Below the pieces are notes generated by a model. That model saw only the letters and a list, made by a program, of their open reading frames with translations, was not told the DNA's origin and did no database searches. Positions 51,995 through 60,921 of a stretch of 64,000 bases of DNA are shown here, piece after piece. Origin of the DNA: Clostridia bacterium (GTDB taxonomy: Bacteria; Bacillota; Clostridia; Christensenellales; Aristaeellaceae); the NCBI GenBank assembly GCA_017429695.1, contig JAFROK010000041.1, positions 1 to 64,000 on the forward strand, given 5' to 3'. Each line of letters begins with the position of its first letter. The stretch's first letter is position 1. The position numbers and the translations under genes were made by a program.

Positions 51995-53983
51995 ATGCTG
52001 ACTGATCTGACCTGCCCGGCGGAGGTCTTCCGGACGATCCTGCCGACGGAAGACATCCCTGCCGTAACCCTGACCCTGTACAACCTGAGCGACCGGGTGA
52101 TTGCCTCCGTCGAAGTGACGGTGCGCATGCTTTCGGCTGCCGGTGCGGAGAAGGAACGGATGACCTTCCGGGGGCGGACGCTGAACGGGCGGCCCCATTC
52201 CACCTTCCCGATGAACGTGCCGATGGCCCCGGCCCCCGGCGTCCGCAAGGCAGACGTGGCCATTGAAAAGGTCTGGTACGCGGACAAGGATACCTGGCAG
52301 CGGCAGGAGGAAAACCTGACCGAATACGAACCCAACGACCTGCCGGCCTCCACGGCGCTGACGCGGCTGAAGTACACCGCCGGGGAAAACGCCGTCGGTT
52401 ATCCCTCCCAGCAGGAGGGGCTGTGGGTCTGCGTCTGCGGCCGGCCGAACCCGGACCTTTTTTCGGTCTGCGCCCGGTGCCGCCGGGAAAAGGCCCTCGT
52501 GTTTACCATGTTCAACCGGGAAGCGGTGGAAAACCAGGTCGCCATGCGGGAAAAGCAGCTGGACCTGAACACGCGCTCCGCAAGGGAGGACACCGCCCGG
52601 CTGCAGCGCATCCGGGAAGAGGAATACAACCAGAACCGGGCCCGCCGGAAGCACCGGGTTTTCCTGGCCTCCTGTTTGTTTGCCTGCCTGCTGCTGACCG
52701 CCCTGCTCCTGGGCGGCGTGGTGCCGACCCTGCGGGTGATCCAGGCGGAGCGGGCCATGCAGCGCAGCGACTACACCAGCGCCCTGAAAACCCTGAACGC
52801 CTACCCGGGCTTCCCCGGCGCCCAGGAAAAAATCAAGGAATGTTTGTGGCAGATTGCCGCGAAGGAAGCTTCTGACAGCCGGGACCCGGAGACAATCGCC
52901 GCGGCGGCGGCGCTGCTGCGGAGCGACAGCCGGCAGGGGTCTTCCGCGGAAGCGGACCGGGCGGAAATCCGCCTGGCGTGGCTTCTGCTGGACGCCGGCG
53001 ACCTGGACGGCGCCCGGGAAGCGATTGCCACGCTGCCGGAGGACAGCGCGGACCGGAAGAGCCTGGAGGCGGAATGCCGCTACCGGGAAGCCTGCAACCT
53101 GCTGGATGAGCGGGCCTATGAGGACGCGCGGAAGATCTTTGTTTCCCTGGGCAGCTATCCCAACGCGGCCACCATGGCCAGCGAATGCGTCTGGCGCGAA
53201 GCCAACGCCGCCATGGAGCAAAAGGACTATGCCGGGGCCATCGAGCTGTACAACCAGATCCTGGGCTATGCGGAAAGCCGGGCCCGGATGCAGGAATGCC
53301 ATTTCCGCATCGCGGAAGGCTATGAACTGGAAGACAATTTTGCCGCCGCGGCGGAAGAATACAAACTGGCGGACACCTGGGACATCGCCCGGCAGAAGCT
53401 CTGGGAAATGATTGACTACCAGGCGGAAGCCGCCATCCGGGAAAGCAACTGGGAAGAAGCGAAACGGCTTTACAACACCGTGCCGGAGTATGAAGGCGCG
53501 CAGCAGGGAAACCTGACCTGCGCCTACATGCTGGGCTTCAAAGCCTTCGCGGCCTCGGACTTCCCGGCAGCCTACGCCTACCTGGCCGAACTCCCAAAAG
53601 GCTGGGAACCGGAGAACGCGGAGCAGGATACGGCGGAAACCATTGCGGACCTCCGGACCCAGGCCGCCTACCACGCCGGCTGCGCCGCCCGGGCCGCGGG
53701 CGATAACGACACGGCGGAAGACTACCTGGCAAAAGCCGGCGACTACCGGGACGCGAAGGAAATCCTGGCCCAAATCGCGGCGGAAAAGGAAGAAGCCGCC
53801 CGGGCGGCCCAGCCCACAGCGACCCCCGAACCCGAAGCAACCCCCGAGCCCTCACCCGAACCGTCGCCTGAACCAACGCCAACGCCAACACCGGCCCCAA
53901 CGCCGGCACCCAGCGCCACTCCCGCGCCGACGGATGAAAATCCCGACGCGTTCCTGGTGAAACCGGAGGACGGCGATGAGTGA
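51995..53983 (+). CDS. Zinc-ribbon, single-TM, TPR-like repeat membrane protein
   Basis: 662 residues. Residues 1-130 form a beta-rich domain. A zinc ribbon follows (WVCVCGRPNPDLFSVCARCR, residues about 146-165), then a basic stretch, one membrane helix (residues about 225-245, LFACLLLTALLLGGVV) and about 350 residues of helical TPR-like units with recurring WxEAxxxMxxxxYxxAxxxY patterns. The end is a Pro/Thr/Glu-rich tail (TPEPEATPEPS). The layout places the zinc ribbon in the cytoplasm and the TPR part outside. AAGGAG lies 5 bases before the ATG. It overlaps the acyltransferase gene by 8 bases. I do not recognise the whole architecture. Confidence 0.65.
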   Translation: MLTDLTCPAEVFRTILPTEDIPAVTLTLYNLSDRVIASVEVTVRMLSAAGAEKERMTFRGRTLNGRPHSTFPMNVPMAPAPGVRKADVAIEKVWYADKDTWQRQEENLTEYEPNDLPASTALTRLKYTAGENAVGYPSQQEGLWVCVCGRPNPDLFSVCARCRREKALVFTMFNREAVENQVAMREKQLDLNTRSAREDTARLQRIREEEYNQNRARRKHRVFLASCLFACLLLTALLLGGVVPTLRVIQAERAMQRSDYTSALKTLNAYPGFPGAQEKIKECLWQIAAKEASDSRDPETIAAAAALLRSDSRQGSSAEADRAEIRLAWLLLDAGDLDGAREAIATLPEDSADRKSLEAECRYREACNLLDERAYEDARKIFVSLGSYPNAATMASECVWREANAAMEQKDYAGAIELYNQILGYAESRARMQECHFRIAEGYELEDNFAAAAEEYKLADTWDIARQKLWEMIDYQAEAAIRESNWEEAKRLYNTVPEYEGAQQGNLTCAYMLGFKAFAASDFPAAYAYLAELPKGWEPENAEQDTAETIADLRTQAAYHAGCAARAAGDNDTAEDYLAKAGDYRDAKEILAQIAAEKEEAARAAQPTATPEPEATPEPSPEPSPEPTPTPTPAPTPAPSATPAPTDENPDAFLVKPEDGDE

Positions 53984-55370
53984 GGAAAGCACCAACCGGG
54001 AAGGTTTTTTCAGCCTGAAAGCCCGAAGGGCCAGGAAAGCTCAGGCTGCCGGAAGATTGCCGGAGCTGGACGGGCTGCGGGTGCTGATGATCGCCATGGT
54101 GGCCTGGTTCCATATCTGGCAGCAGAGCTGGGTGTTCCCGGACCTGTGGCATGAAAGCTGGCTGTTCCCGACCCGGGAGGCACTGAACAATGCCCGGCAA
54201 TGGATTTATTACAGCCTGGGGATTCATCCAGACCTCTACTTCCTGCCCCAGACCGGCTATATCTGGGTGGACGGCACGATCCTGATGAGCGTGTTCCTGC
54301 TCTACCTGCCCTGGGCAAAAGCCAAGCGGCTGAAAACGCCCATGCCCGCCACGGGAGATTTCTATTTCCGCCGGGCCAGGCGGATCCTTCCGGCGTTTTA
54401 CTTCATTATATTATGCCACCTGCTGATCGTCGCCCTGCCCTGGAACCTGTACGGAAGCGACACGCCCTGGCTGGTGAAGGATTTAGCGTCGCACCTGACG
54501 TTCACCTTCACCCGCTGGCAGGACACCTACATTTATACCAACCTGGGCGGCGGCGCCTGGACGGTGGCCATTCTTATGCAGGGCTACCTGCTGTTTCCGC
54601 TGATGGCCCGGGGCGTAAGAAAACACCCGGGTTGGGTGCTGGGCGGGATGCTGCTGGTTTGCTTCGGCTACCGGGCCTTTGTGCTCTGGCAGGCGGCGGA
54701 CCTGAACACCCGCTACGGCATTTATCCGAATTACAGCATGACGGTGAACCAGCTGGTCAACTTCCTGGATGTGTATGTCATCGGGGTACTGGCCGCCACG
54801 GCCTTTGACGCCATCCGGGCTAAACTGGAAGCCCAGCCGGAAAGCAAAAAACACCGCCGCATCCGGGAAAGCGTCATGACGGTGCTGTTTTTCGTATCGG
54901 TCTACCTGCTCTTCCGGCTCCTGCAGATCCAGGGCCGGGCGAACGAAACCCAGCTGCAGGCCTGGCAGATGATGTACCGGCCGCTGTTCGCCCTGTGCTT
55001 CGCCGGGCTGATCCTCACGGCGCCGCTGGCGCTGCTGCCGCTGCGAAAGCTGCTGGGCAACCCGGTCACCAGATTCCTGGCCGGGGTTTCCATGAATTTC
55101 TACCTCATCCATCAGACCGTGGCGGTGCACCTGAAGTCCCGGCTGATGGTGCCCTATACAGAAAGCTTCCTCAGCGATGATTTCCTGGTGGACGGGCTGT
55201 ATCCGAACCAGGTGAACGACGCGGTCTGGCAGGGGCAGTATGTATGGCTGGTCACCGGCGTGTCGCTGGTGATGGCCATTGCGATCACGTACCTGATTGA
55301 AAAACCCGGGGCAAGGCTTTTCGACTGCATACGGAAAAAGCTCGCCGCAAGGCGAGCCGAAAAAGGTTGA
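53976..55370 (+). CDS. Acyltransferase 3 family membrane protein (OafA-like)
   Basis: 464 residues, about ten membrane helices. ELDGLRVLMIAMVAWFHIWQQ is the N-terminal catalytic His region, FYFRRARRILPAFYF the conserved Arg motif, SMNFYLIHQTVAVHL the C-terminal signature. The loop after helix 1 (LWHESWLFPTREA) is longer than usual. It O-acylates a glycan or lipid outside. Translationally coupled to the TPR-like protein, suggesting a joint surface-modification role. Confidence 0.85.
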   Translation: MSEESTNREGFFSLKARRARKAQAAGRLPELDGLRVLMIAMVAWFHIWQQSWVFPDLWHESWLFPTREALNNARQWIYYSLGIHPDLYFLPQTGYIWVDGTILMSVFLLYLPWAKAKRLKTPMPATGDFYFRRARRILPAFYFIILCHLLIVALPWNLYGSDTPWLVKDLASHLTFTFTRWQDTYIYTNLGGGAWTVAILMQGYLLFPLMARGVRKHPGWVLGGMLLVCFGYRAFVLWQAADLNTRYGIYPNYSMTVNQLVNFLDVYVIGVLAATAFDAIRAKLEAQPESKKHRRIRESVMTVLFFVSVYLLFRLLQIQGRANETQLQAWQMMYRPLFALCFAGLILTAPLALLPLRKLLGNPVTRFLAGVSMNFYLIHQTVAVHLKSRLMVPYTESFLSDDFLVDGLYPNQVNDAVWQGQYVWLVTGVSLVMAIAITYLIEKPGARLFDCIRKKLAARRAEKG

Positions 55371-55379
55371 TGGAAACCG

Positions 55380-55440
55380 TGCTGTTACGATGTCATCCTG
55401 AGCGGAACGAAGTGGAGTCGAAGGATCTGTTCTGCCGGAT
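55380..55440. repeat. Single copy of the GTCATCCTGAGCG motif
   Basis: A GTCATCCTGAGCGGAACGAAG version with GTCGAAGGATC, like the repeat at 60,712-60,890 but with an insertion; between two convergent genes, so it may serve as part of a bidirectional transcription end. Confidence 0.5.
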
Positions 55441-55451
55441 GACCCCAGGAT

Positions 55452-56363
55452 TTACTTCTTTTTCTTGTTGCTGACCACGCCGCGGATCGTTGCCGCCGGC
55501 ATGGACGCCTGCTTCATGAAGGCGCTGGGGCTGATGCCCACAATGTGCTTGAACTGCTTGGAGAAGTGGTACGGATCCTGCATGCCGACCTCGGCGCCGG
55601 CCTGGCGCACGGAGTAGTTCTGGTCCCGCAGCAGCTCCTTGGCCCGCTCCATCTTGCAGTGGAGCACATAGGACAGGGGCGGCATACCAACCTCCGCCAC
55701 AAAGCGCTTCCGGAAGGTTTCCATGGGCATGCGGGAGATGGCGGCCATGTCCGCCAGGGAGAAGTTATCCTTATACTGGTTCGACCGGAGGGTATCCACC
55801 ACCTTGGCAATCTCATGGCTCAGCATGGCGTCCATGGCCACGGGCTGGCCCCAGTGGGAGGCGATCATGCCGTACATCAGATGCTGCAGCTGATAGGTGG
55901 CGTCCGCCGTGCCGGTATGCCGGACGATGACCTGCACAATCTGCTCCGCCAGGTAGATCTGGCTGGGCAGGGCCCCCTGCTTGAGGGGCATATGGAGCAG
56001 CGCGCCCATTTTCCGGACCACCATCGGGCTCAGCGGCCCCTCCAGGGCGATCCACAGGCAGCGGATCTGTTCCTCCGCAATAATGGAGCAGGGCTTGTTG
56101 CCCCCGGGAAGGAAGCAGGTGGACCCGGCGGAAAGCGCCAGGTCGTGCTGGTCCCACCGCAGCAGGATGCTGCCTTTTTCCACCACGAGCCAGACCCACT
56201 GGTCATGCGGGTTCAGGGGGTGCGTTCCCTTTTCCAGCGTAAAGGAACCCGCCGCGTGAATCCACGCGCCGCTGGCCAGCGTCAGGCTGCCGGGCTTGTG
56301 GAACCCCTCGACCGCGAGGGGGGCCATATTTTCGGAAATGTGTTCCAGCAGGTATGAATTCAT
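55452..56363 (-). CDS. AraC family transcriptional regulator
   Basis: 303 residues. An N-terminal cupin-like effector domain (residues about 15-130 with HDQWVWLVVEKGSILLRW) and two helix-turn-helix motifs at residues about 195-290: SLADMAAISRMPMETFRKRF and RQAGAEVGMQDPYHFSKQFKHIVGISP. GGAGGTAGCGC precedes the ATG. It is divergent from the GT2 gene at 56,490 and convergent with the acyltransferase. Targets are unknown. Confidence 0.9.
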   Translation of the reverse strand: MNSYLLEHISENMAPLAVEGFHKPGSLTLASGAWIHAAGSFTLEKGTHPLNPHDQWVWLVVEKGSILLRWDQHDLALSAGSTCFLPGGNKPCSIIAEEQIRCLWIALEGPLSPMVVRKMGALLHMPLKQGALPSQIYLAEQIVQVIVRHTGTADATYQLQHLMYGMIASHWGQPVAMDAMLSHEIAKVVDTLRSNQYKDNFSLADMAAISRMPMETFRKRFVAEVGMPPLSYVLHCKMERAKELLRDQNYSVRQAGAEVGMQDPYHFSKQFKHIVGISPSAFMKQASMPAATIRGVVSNKKKK

Positions 56364-56489
56364 GCGCTACCTCCGTCAGAAAGGGTCGAAAATTGACCAG
56401 ATATGACAACTGGCATGAACAGTATACCGCCCGCTCCGGTGTTTGTCAATGCCGGAGGCGTTGAAAATAAAAGAAAGGAGGGACACCCA

Positions 56490-58121
56490 GTGAACGCATC
56501 CGCCAGGATCCGGGAATACATGCAGAACCACGGCGCCCGCTATACCCTGCACCGGCTGAATCAAATTGCCCGCCAGCGGCTGCTGGGCAGCTATGACCGG
56601 CGAAGGGCCCGGGAGCTGACCCCGCCAGAGGAACTCCAGAAACAGTGGGAAAACCAGCCCGCCGGTCCCCGGATTTCAGTGGTTGTCCCGATTTACAATA
56701 CCGATCCCCGGATGCTCCGGGAAATGTTGGACAGCCTGTCCGAACAGACCCTGCAGGATTTTGAGGCCGTCCTGTATGACGGGGGCAGCACCCGCACGGA
56801 AACGAAAGCCATCCTGGATGAACTCAGCGATCCCCGCTTCCGGGTGATCCACGCGGAAGAAAACCGGGGCATCAGCGGCAACACGAACGCGGCGGTGAAG
56901 GAGGCCCGGGGGGACTACATCGCGCTCCTGGACCATGACGACCTGCTCGCCCCCGACGCATTGTGGCGCATGGCGGACTTCCTGTCCCGGGAAGACGCGG
57001 ACATCGTCTATTCGGACGAGGACCGGATCATGGAAAACAGCCGCCACCATATGGACCCGCACTACAAGCCCGACTGGAACCCGGAAACATTGGTTTCCGA
57101 TAATTATATCTGCCACCTGGCGGTGATCCGAAAAACCCTGCTGGAAGAAACCGGCCTCAGGACCGGCTTTGACGGCAGCCAGGATCACGACCTGTTCCTC
57201 CGCCTGGGCGAGAAGACATCCAATATCCGTCACATCCCCCGGGTGCTGTATTCCTGGCGGGAGGTGAAATCCTCCCGGAGCCACCTGGACCTGAAGACCT
57301 GCCTGGAAAGCTCCTGCCGCGCCGCGGAGGAACATGAAGCGACCCTGGGAAGAAAGGTCGACGCCCTGCCGGTGCGCAAAGCGATCCGGCTGTGGTATGA
57401 GGTGGACCCGGAAACCCGGATTGAAGCATTGATCCACGGGGAGAACGTGGAAGCCTGCCGGGCCTGCCTTCAGGAGCTCAACCGGTGCACCTCCTGGCGG
57501 AATTTCTCCACAGCACTGATCGTGACGGACAGTGAAAACCGCTTCTCCGCCCTGAACGAGGCCGCCGCCGGCAGCGAAGCTGACGTCCTGCTCCTGCTGG
57601 AAGCCGGGGTATGGAGGATGAACCGGCATTTTATCCGGGAACTTCTGATGTACGCGCAGATGGACGGCATCGCCGGAGTCACGCCGGTGATTACGGACGA
57701 AACCGGGCGGATCACCCACGGCGGGTTCGCCGTCGGACTGGAAAGCGGCGCCGGATGCATCCATGAAAACCTGCGGGCCTCCGCCGGCGGGCTGTACGAC
57801 ATCATGAACAAGGTGCACAACGTCTCGGCGGTCTCCCCCTGCTGCATGATGGTCCGGAAGGACGCCTGGGCGGACTTCGATCCCGCGTACCGCTCGGGTC
57901 TCGCCGGCGCGGACCTGGGCCTCAGGCAGCTGCGGAACGGCAGAAGGTTCGTCATCACCCCCCACGCCACCGCTATCCGGGAAAAGGATCCGCTGCTGCT
58001 CAGCGGAAACGTAAGGGACGAAAAGGACCTGCGGCTTTTCCGGGAAAAATGGGGAAGCGATATCGAAGATCCCTGCTACAGCCCGAATTTCGGCCGGAAG
58101 AAAGCGGACTACAGGTTCTGA
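56490..58121 (+). CDS. GT2 glycosyltransferase, rhamnan/O-antigen type
   Basis: 543 residues from GTG 56490 (GGAGGGACACCCA before it). The GT-A domain starts near residue 55 with ISVVVPIYNTDPRMLREML, then LYDGGSTRTET, NRGISGNTNAAVKEARG, and LLDHDDLLAPDAL as the metal motif; QDHDLFLRLGE follows. The C-terminal half (residues 270-543) is like the second half of a two-domain GT2 with degenerate motifs. Similar enzymes add rhamnose or other sugars in O-antigens, but no partner genes are next to it. Confidence 0.8.
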   Translation: MNASARIREYMQNHGARYTLHRLNQIARQRLLGSYDRRRARELTPPEELQKQWENQPAGPRISVVVPIYNTDPRMLREMLDSLSEQTLQDFEAVLYDGGSTRTETKAILDELSDPRFRVIHAEENRGISGNTNAAVKEARGDYIALLDHDDLLAPDALWRMADFLSREDADIVYSDEDRIMENSRHHMDPHYKPDWNPETLVSDNYICHLAVIRKTLLEETGLRTGFDGSQDHDLFLRLGEKTSNIRHIPRVLYSWREVKSSRSHLDLKTCLESSCRAAEEHEATLGRKVDALPVRKAIRLWYEVDPETRIEALIHGENVEACRACLQELNRCTSWRNFSTALIVTDSENRFSALNEAAAGSEADVLLLLEAGVWRMNRHFIRELLMYAQMDGIAGVTPVITDETGRITHGGFAVGLESGAGCIHENLRASAGGLYDIMNKVHNVSAVSPCCMMVRKDAWADFDPAYRSGLAGADLGLRQLRNGRRFVITPHATAIREKDPLLLSGNVRDEKDLRLFREKWGSDIEDPCYSPNFGRKKADYRF

Positions 58122-58126
58122 AAGCC

Positions 58127-58155
58127 TTGCAAAACAATACATTCTCTGCTATATT
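58127..58155 (+). promoter_or_regulatory. Promoter for leuS
   Basis: TTGCAA (58127-58132), 17-base spacer, TATATT (58150-58155), 35 bases upstream of the leuS start. Confidence 0.6.
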
Positions 58156-58189
58156 ATCTTTTCAGTACACAATCTCGAGGTGAAGCACC

Positions 58190-60613
58190 ATGGAACGCAA
58201 TTATGACCCGAAAACCATTGAACCGAAATGGCAGCGCTACTGGGAGGAACACAAAACCTTCCATACGGACGTATGGGATTTTTCCAAGCCCAAGTTCTAC
58301 GCGCTGGACATGTTCCCCTATCCCAGCGGCGTCGGCCTGCATGCCGGCCATCCGGAAGGCTATACCGCCACGGATATCGTCAGCCGCATGAAGCGGATGC
58401 AGGGATATAACGTGCTGCACCCGATGGGCTATGACTCCTTCGGCCTGCCGGCGGAGCAGTATGCTGTCACCACCGGCCACCATCCGGAAGGCTTTACTAA
58501 GGAAAACATCGCCACCTTCAGCCGCCAGCTGAAGGAGCTGGGCTTTGACTACGACTGGGACAAGCTGATCGCCACCAGCGATCCGGAGTTCTACCGCTGG
58601 ACCCAGTGGATCTTCAAACAGTTGTACCTGGACGGCTACGCCCAGTATATCGATATGCCTGTGAACTGGTGCGAGGAGCTGGGCACCGTGCTTTCCAACG
58701 ATGAAGTCATCGACGGCAAGAGCGAGCGCGGCGGCTATCCGGTGGTCCGCAAGAACATGAAGCAGTGGGTCATCAACCAGCCCGCCTTTGCCGAAAAACT
58801 GCTGGAGGGCCTGGAGGAGATCGACTGGCCGGAAAGCACCAAGGACATGCAGCGCCACTGGATCGGCAAGAGCGAAGGCGTGGAAGTCAAATTCCAGATC
58901 GTCGGTGGCGGCGAGTTCAGCATCTTCACCACCTGTATCGAAACCATCTACGGCATCACCTTCATGGTGCTGGCGCCGGACGGGCAGCTGGTACAGGACC
59001 TGATGCCCCGGATCCAGAACCAGGACGAAGTGAAGGCCTATATCGAGGAAACCCGGAAAAAGAACGACATGGACCGGACCGAGCTCAACAAGGGCAAGAC
59101 CGGCTGCCGCCTGGAGGGCGTGAAGTGCATCAATCCGGCCAACGGCAAGGAAGCCGAGCTCTTCATCGGCGATTTCGTGCTGGCCAGCTACGGCACCGGC
59201 GCGGTCATGGCCGTTCCGAGCCACGACCAGCGGGACTTTGAATACGCCGTGGCCCACCATATCCCCATGATCCAGGTCATCGACGGCGCGGATGTTTCCG
59301 AACACGCCTTCGAAAAGCAGGACTACCTGGGCAAGGGCTGCAAACTCATCAACAGCGAAGAGTTCACCGGCCTCACCGTGGAGGAAGCCAAGGAAGCGAT
59401 CACCGCGAAGCTGGAAAAGATGGGTGTCGCCAAGCGCACCGTCAACTACCACTTCCGGGAGTGGATCTTCGCCCGCCAGCGCTATTGGGGCGAGCCCGTG
59501 CCCATGGTGCATACCGAAGACGGGAAGATCTATCCGCTGCCGGACGACGAGCTCCCGCTGATCCTGCCGGAGCTGGAGGATTATAAAGGCAAGAATGGCA
59601 AGGCCCCGCTGGAAAACGCCACCGAGTGGAAGCAGTACGACAAAAACGGTGTCAAAGGCACCCGGGAAACCAGCACCATGCCCGGCTCCGCCGGCTCCAG
59701 CTGGTACTATATGCGCTATATCGATCCGCACAACGACAAAACCTTCGCGGATTACGAACTCCTGAAGCACTGGCTGCCGGTGGATCTCTACATCGGCGGG
59801 CCGGAGCACGCCGTGGGCCACCTGATGTACAGCCGGATCTGGAACCGGTTCCTGTATGACAAAGGCCTGAGCCCGGTGAAGGAGCCCTTCAAAAAGCTGG
59901 TGCACCAGGGCATGATCCTGGGTGAAAACGGCATCAAAATGGGCAAGCGCTTCCCGAAGTACGTCGTGAACCCCAGCGATATCGTGAACCAGTACGGCGC
60001 GGACACCCTGCGGCTGTATGAAATGTTCATGGGCCCGCTGGAAGTCTCAAAGCCCTGGAGCCCCCAGGGCGTGGAAGGCGCCCGGAAGTGGCTGAACCGC
60101 GTGTGGACATTCTTTATGAATGAAGAGAACATCACCGCGGAGAATGACGGCACGCTGGACCGGGTCTACCACCAGACCGTCAAGAAAGTCACCTCCGACT
60201 TTGAGAGCCTGGGCTTCAACACGGCCATCAGCCAGATGATGATTTTCGTCAACGCCTGCTACAAAGCCGGCGCCTGCCCGAAGGCCTATGCCGAAGGCTT
60301 TGTGAAAATGCTCAGCTGCATCTGCCCGCACATCGGCGAGGAAATGTGGGCCATCCTGGGCCATGAAGAAAGCATCGCCTATGAACCCTGGCCCACCTAC
60401 AGCGAGGACATGCTGAAGGAAGACACGATCCAGATTCCGGTACAAGTCAACGGCAAGGTCCGGGCCACCGTCGAAATCGGCGTGAACGAAGAACAGGACA
60501 GCGTACTGGAAAAAGCCCACGCCATGAAGAACGTCCAGGTCACCATCGCCGGAAAGACCATCGTCAAGGAAATCTACGTCAAGGGAAGAATTGTGAATAT
60601 CGTTGTGAAATAA
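58190..60613 (+). CDS. leuS: Leucyl-tRNA synthetase with unusual signature motifs
   Basis: 807 residues, class I. The HIGH-like motif is HAGHPEGY (PYPSGVGLHAGH before it). The KMSKS-like loop near residue 580 reads IKMGKRFPKYVVNP instead of the usual KMSKSKGNVVNP type. In the CP1 editing domain the T-rich segment reads FTTCIETIYGITFMV, where most bacterial enzymes have TTRPDTLFG; the later MAVPSHDQRD is close to standard. Length and other motifs (SSWYYMRYIDPHN) fit LeuS. The substitutions suggest a diverged subgroup, not a pseudogene. GAGGTGAAGCACC precedes the ATG. Confidence 0.93.
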   Translation: MERNYDPKTIEPKWQRYWEEHKTFHTDVWDFSKPKFYALDMFPYPSGVGLHAGHPEGYTATDIVSRMKRMQGYNVLHPMGYDSFGLPAEQYAVTTGHHPEGFTKENIATFSRQLKELGFDYDWDKLIATSDPEFYRWTQWIFKQLYLDGYAQYIDMPVNWCEELGTVLSNDEVIDGKSERGGYPVVRKNMKQWVINQPAFAEKLLEGLEEIDWPESTKDMQRHWIGKSEGVEVKFQIVGGGEFSIFTTCIETIYGITFMVLAPDGQLVQDLMPRIQNQDEVKAYIEETRKKNDMDRTELNKGKTGCRLEGVKCINPANGKEAELFIGDFVLASYGTGAVMAVPSHDQRDFEYAVAHHIPMIQVIDGADVSEHAFEKQDYLGKGCKLINSEEFTGLTVEEAKEAITAKLEKMGVAKRTVNYHFREWIFARQRYWGEPVPMVHTEDGKIYPLPDDELPLILPELEDYKGKNGKAPLENATEWKQYDKNGVKGTRETSTMPGSAGSSWYYMRYIDPHNDKTFADYELLKHWLPVDLYIGGPEHAVGHLMYSRIWNRFLYDKGLSPVKEPFKKLVHQGMILGENGIKMGKRFPKYVVNPSDIVNQYGADTLRLYEMFMGPLEVSKPWSPQGVEGARKWLNRVWTFFMNEENITAENDGTLDRVYHQTVKKVTSDFESLGFNTAISQMMIFVNACYKAGACPKAYAEGFVKMLSCICPHIGEEMWAILGHEESIAYEPWPTYSEDMLKEDTIQIPVQVNGKVRATVEIGVNEEQDSVLEKAHAMKNVQVTIAGKTIVKEIYVKGRIVNIVVK

Positions 60614-60635
60614 TCCTGCGAAAGCAAAAAGAACA

Positions 60636-60668
60636 GCGACCGGGCATACGTCATGTCCGGTCGTTTTG
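60636..60668 (+). terminator. Terminator after leuS
   Basis: CGACCGGGCAT (from 60,637) pairs with ATGTCCGGTCG, followed by TTTTGCG. Lies 23 bases after the leuS stop. Confidence 0.75.
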
Positions 60669-60711
60669 CGTTGAATTCCTCCCAGCTGACTCTTCAGGAA
60701 CCGCCTGGTCT

Positions 60712-60891
60712 GTCATCCTGAGCGAAGCGAAGGATCTCATTTGCTCATCGGCCCATCCTGCTAAAATCACGACATTCAGCCGGTATCGTCATCCTGAGCG
60801 AAGCGAAGGATCTCATTTGCTCATCGGCCCATCCTGCTAAAATCGCGACATTCAGCCGGTATCGTCATCCTGAGCGAAGCGAAGGATCTCA
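60712..60891. repeat. 76-bp direct tandem repeat, 2.3 copies
   Basis: Units start at 60,712, 60,788 and 60,864 with GTCATCCTGAGCGAAGCGAAG-type starts (first 20 bases quoted at most), run to an ATTCAGCCGGTATC end and are nearly identical. The third is cut after about 27 bases. The start word also appears alone at 40,340 and 55,388. Gene-free stretch between leuS and the XRE gene. Confidence 0.9.
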
Positions 60892-60921
60892 TTCGTGCAC
60901 TGTCCGATATATCCCGAGCCT

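Noticed and set aside
51428-53773. Minus-strand 781-residue frame
   Set aside because: Shadow frame of the GC-rich TPR-like and secreted-protein genes; no domain and no ribosome site.
58154-59905. Minus-strand 583-residue frame
   Set aside because: Antisense to leuS in GC-rich DNA, His/Leu/Val-rich as expected for such shadows.
60712-60891. CRISPR array
   Set aside because: Units are direct tandem copies without spacers, only 2.3 of them, and no cas genes are present.
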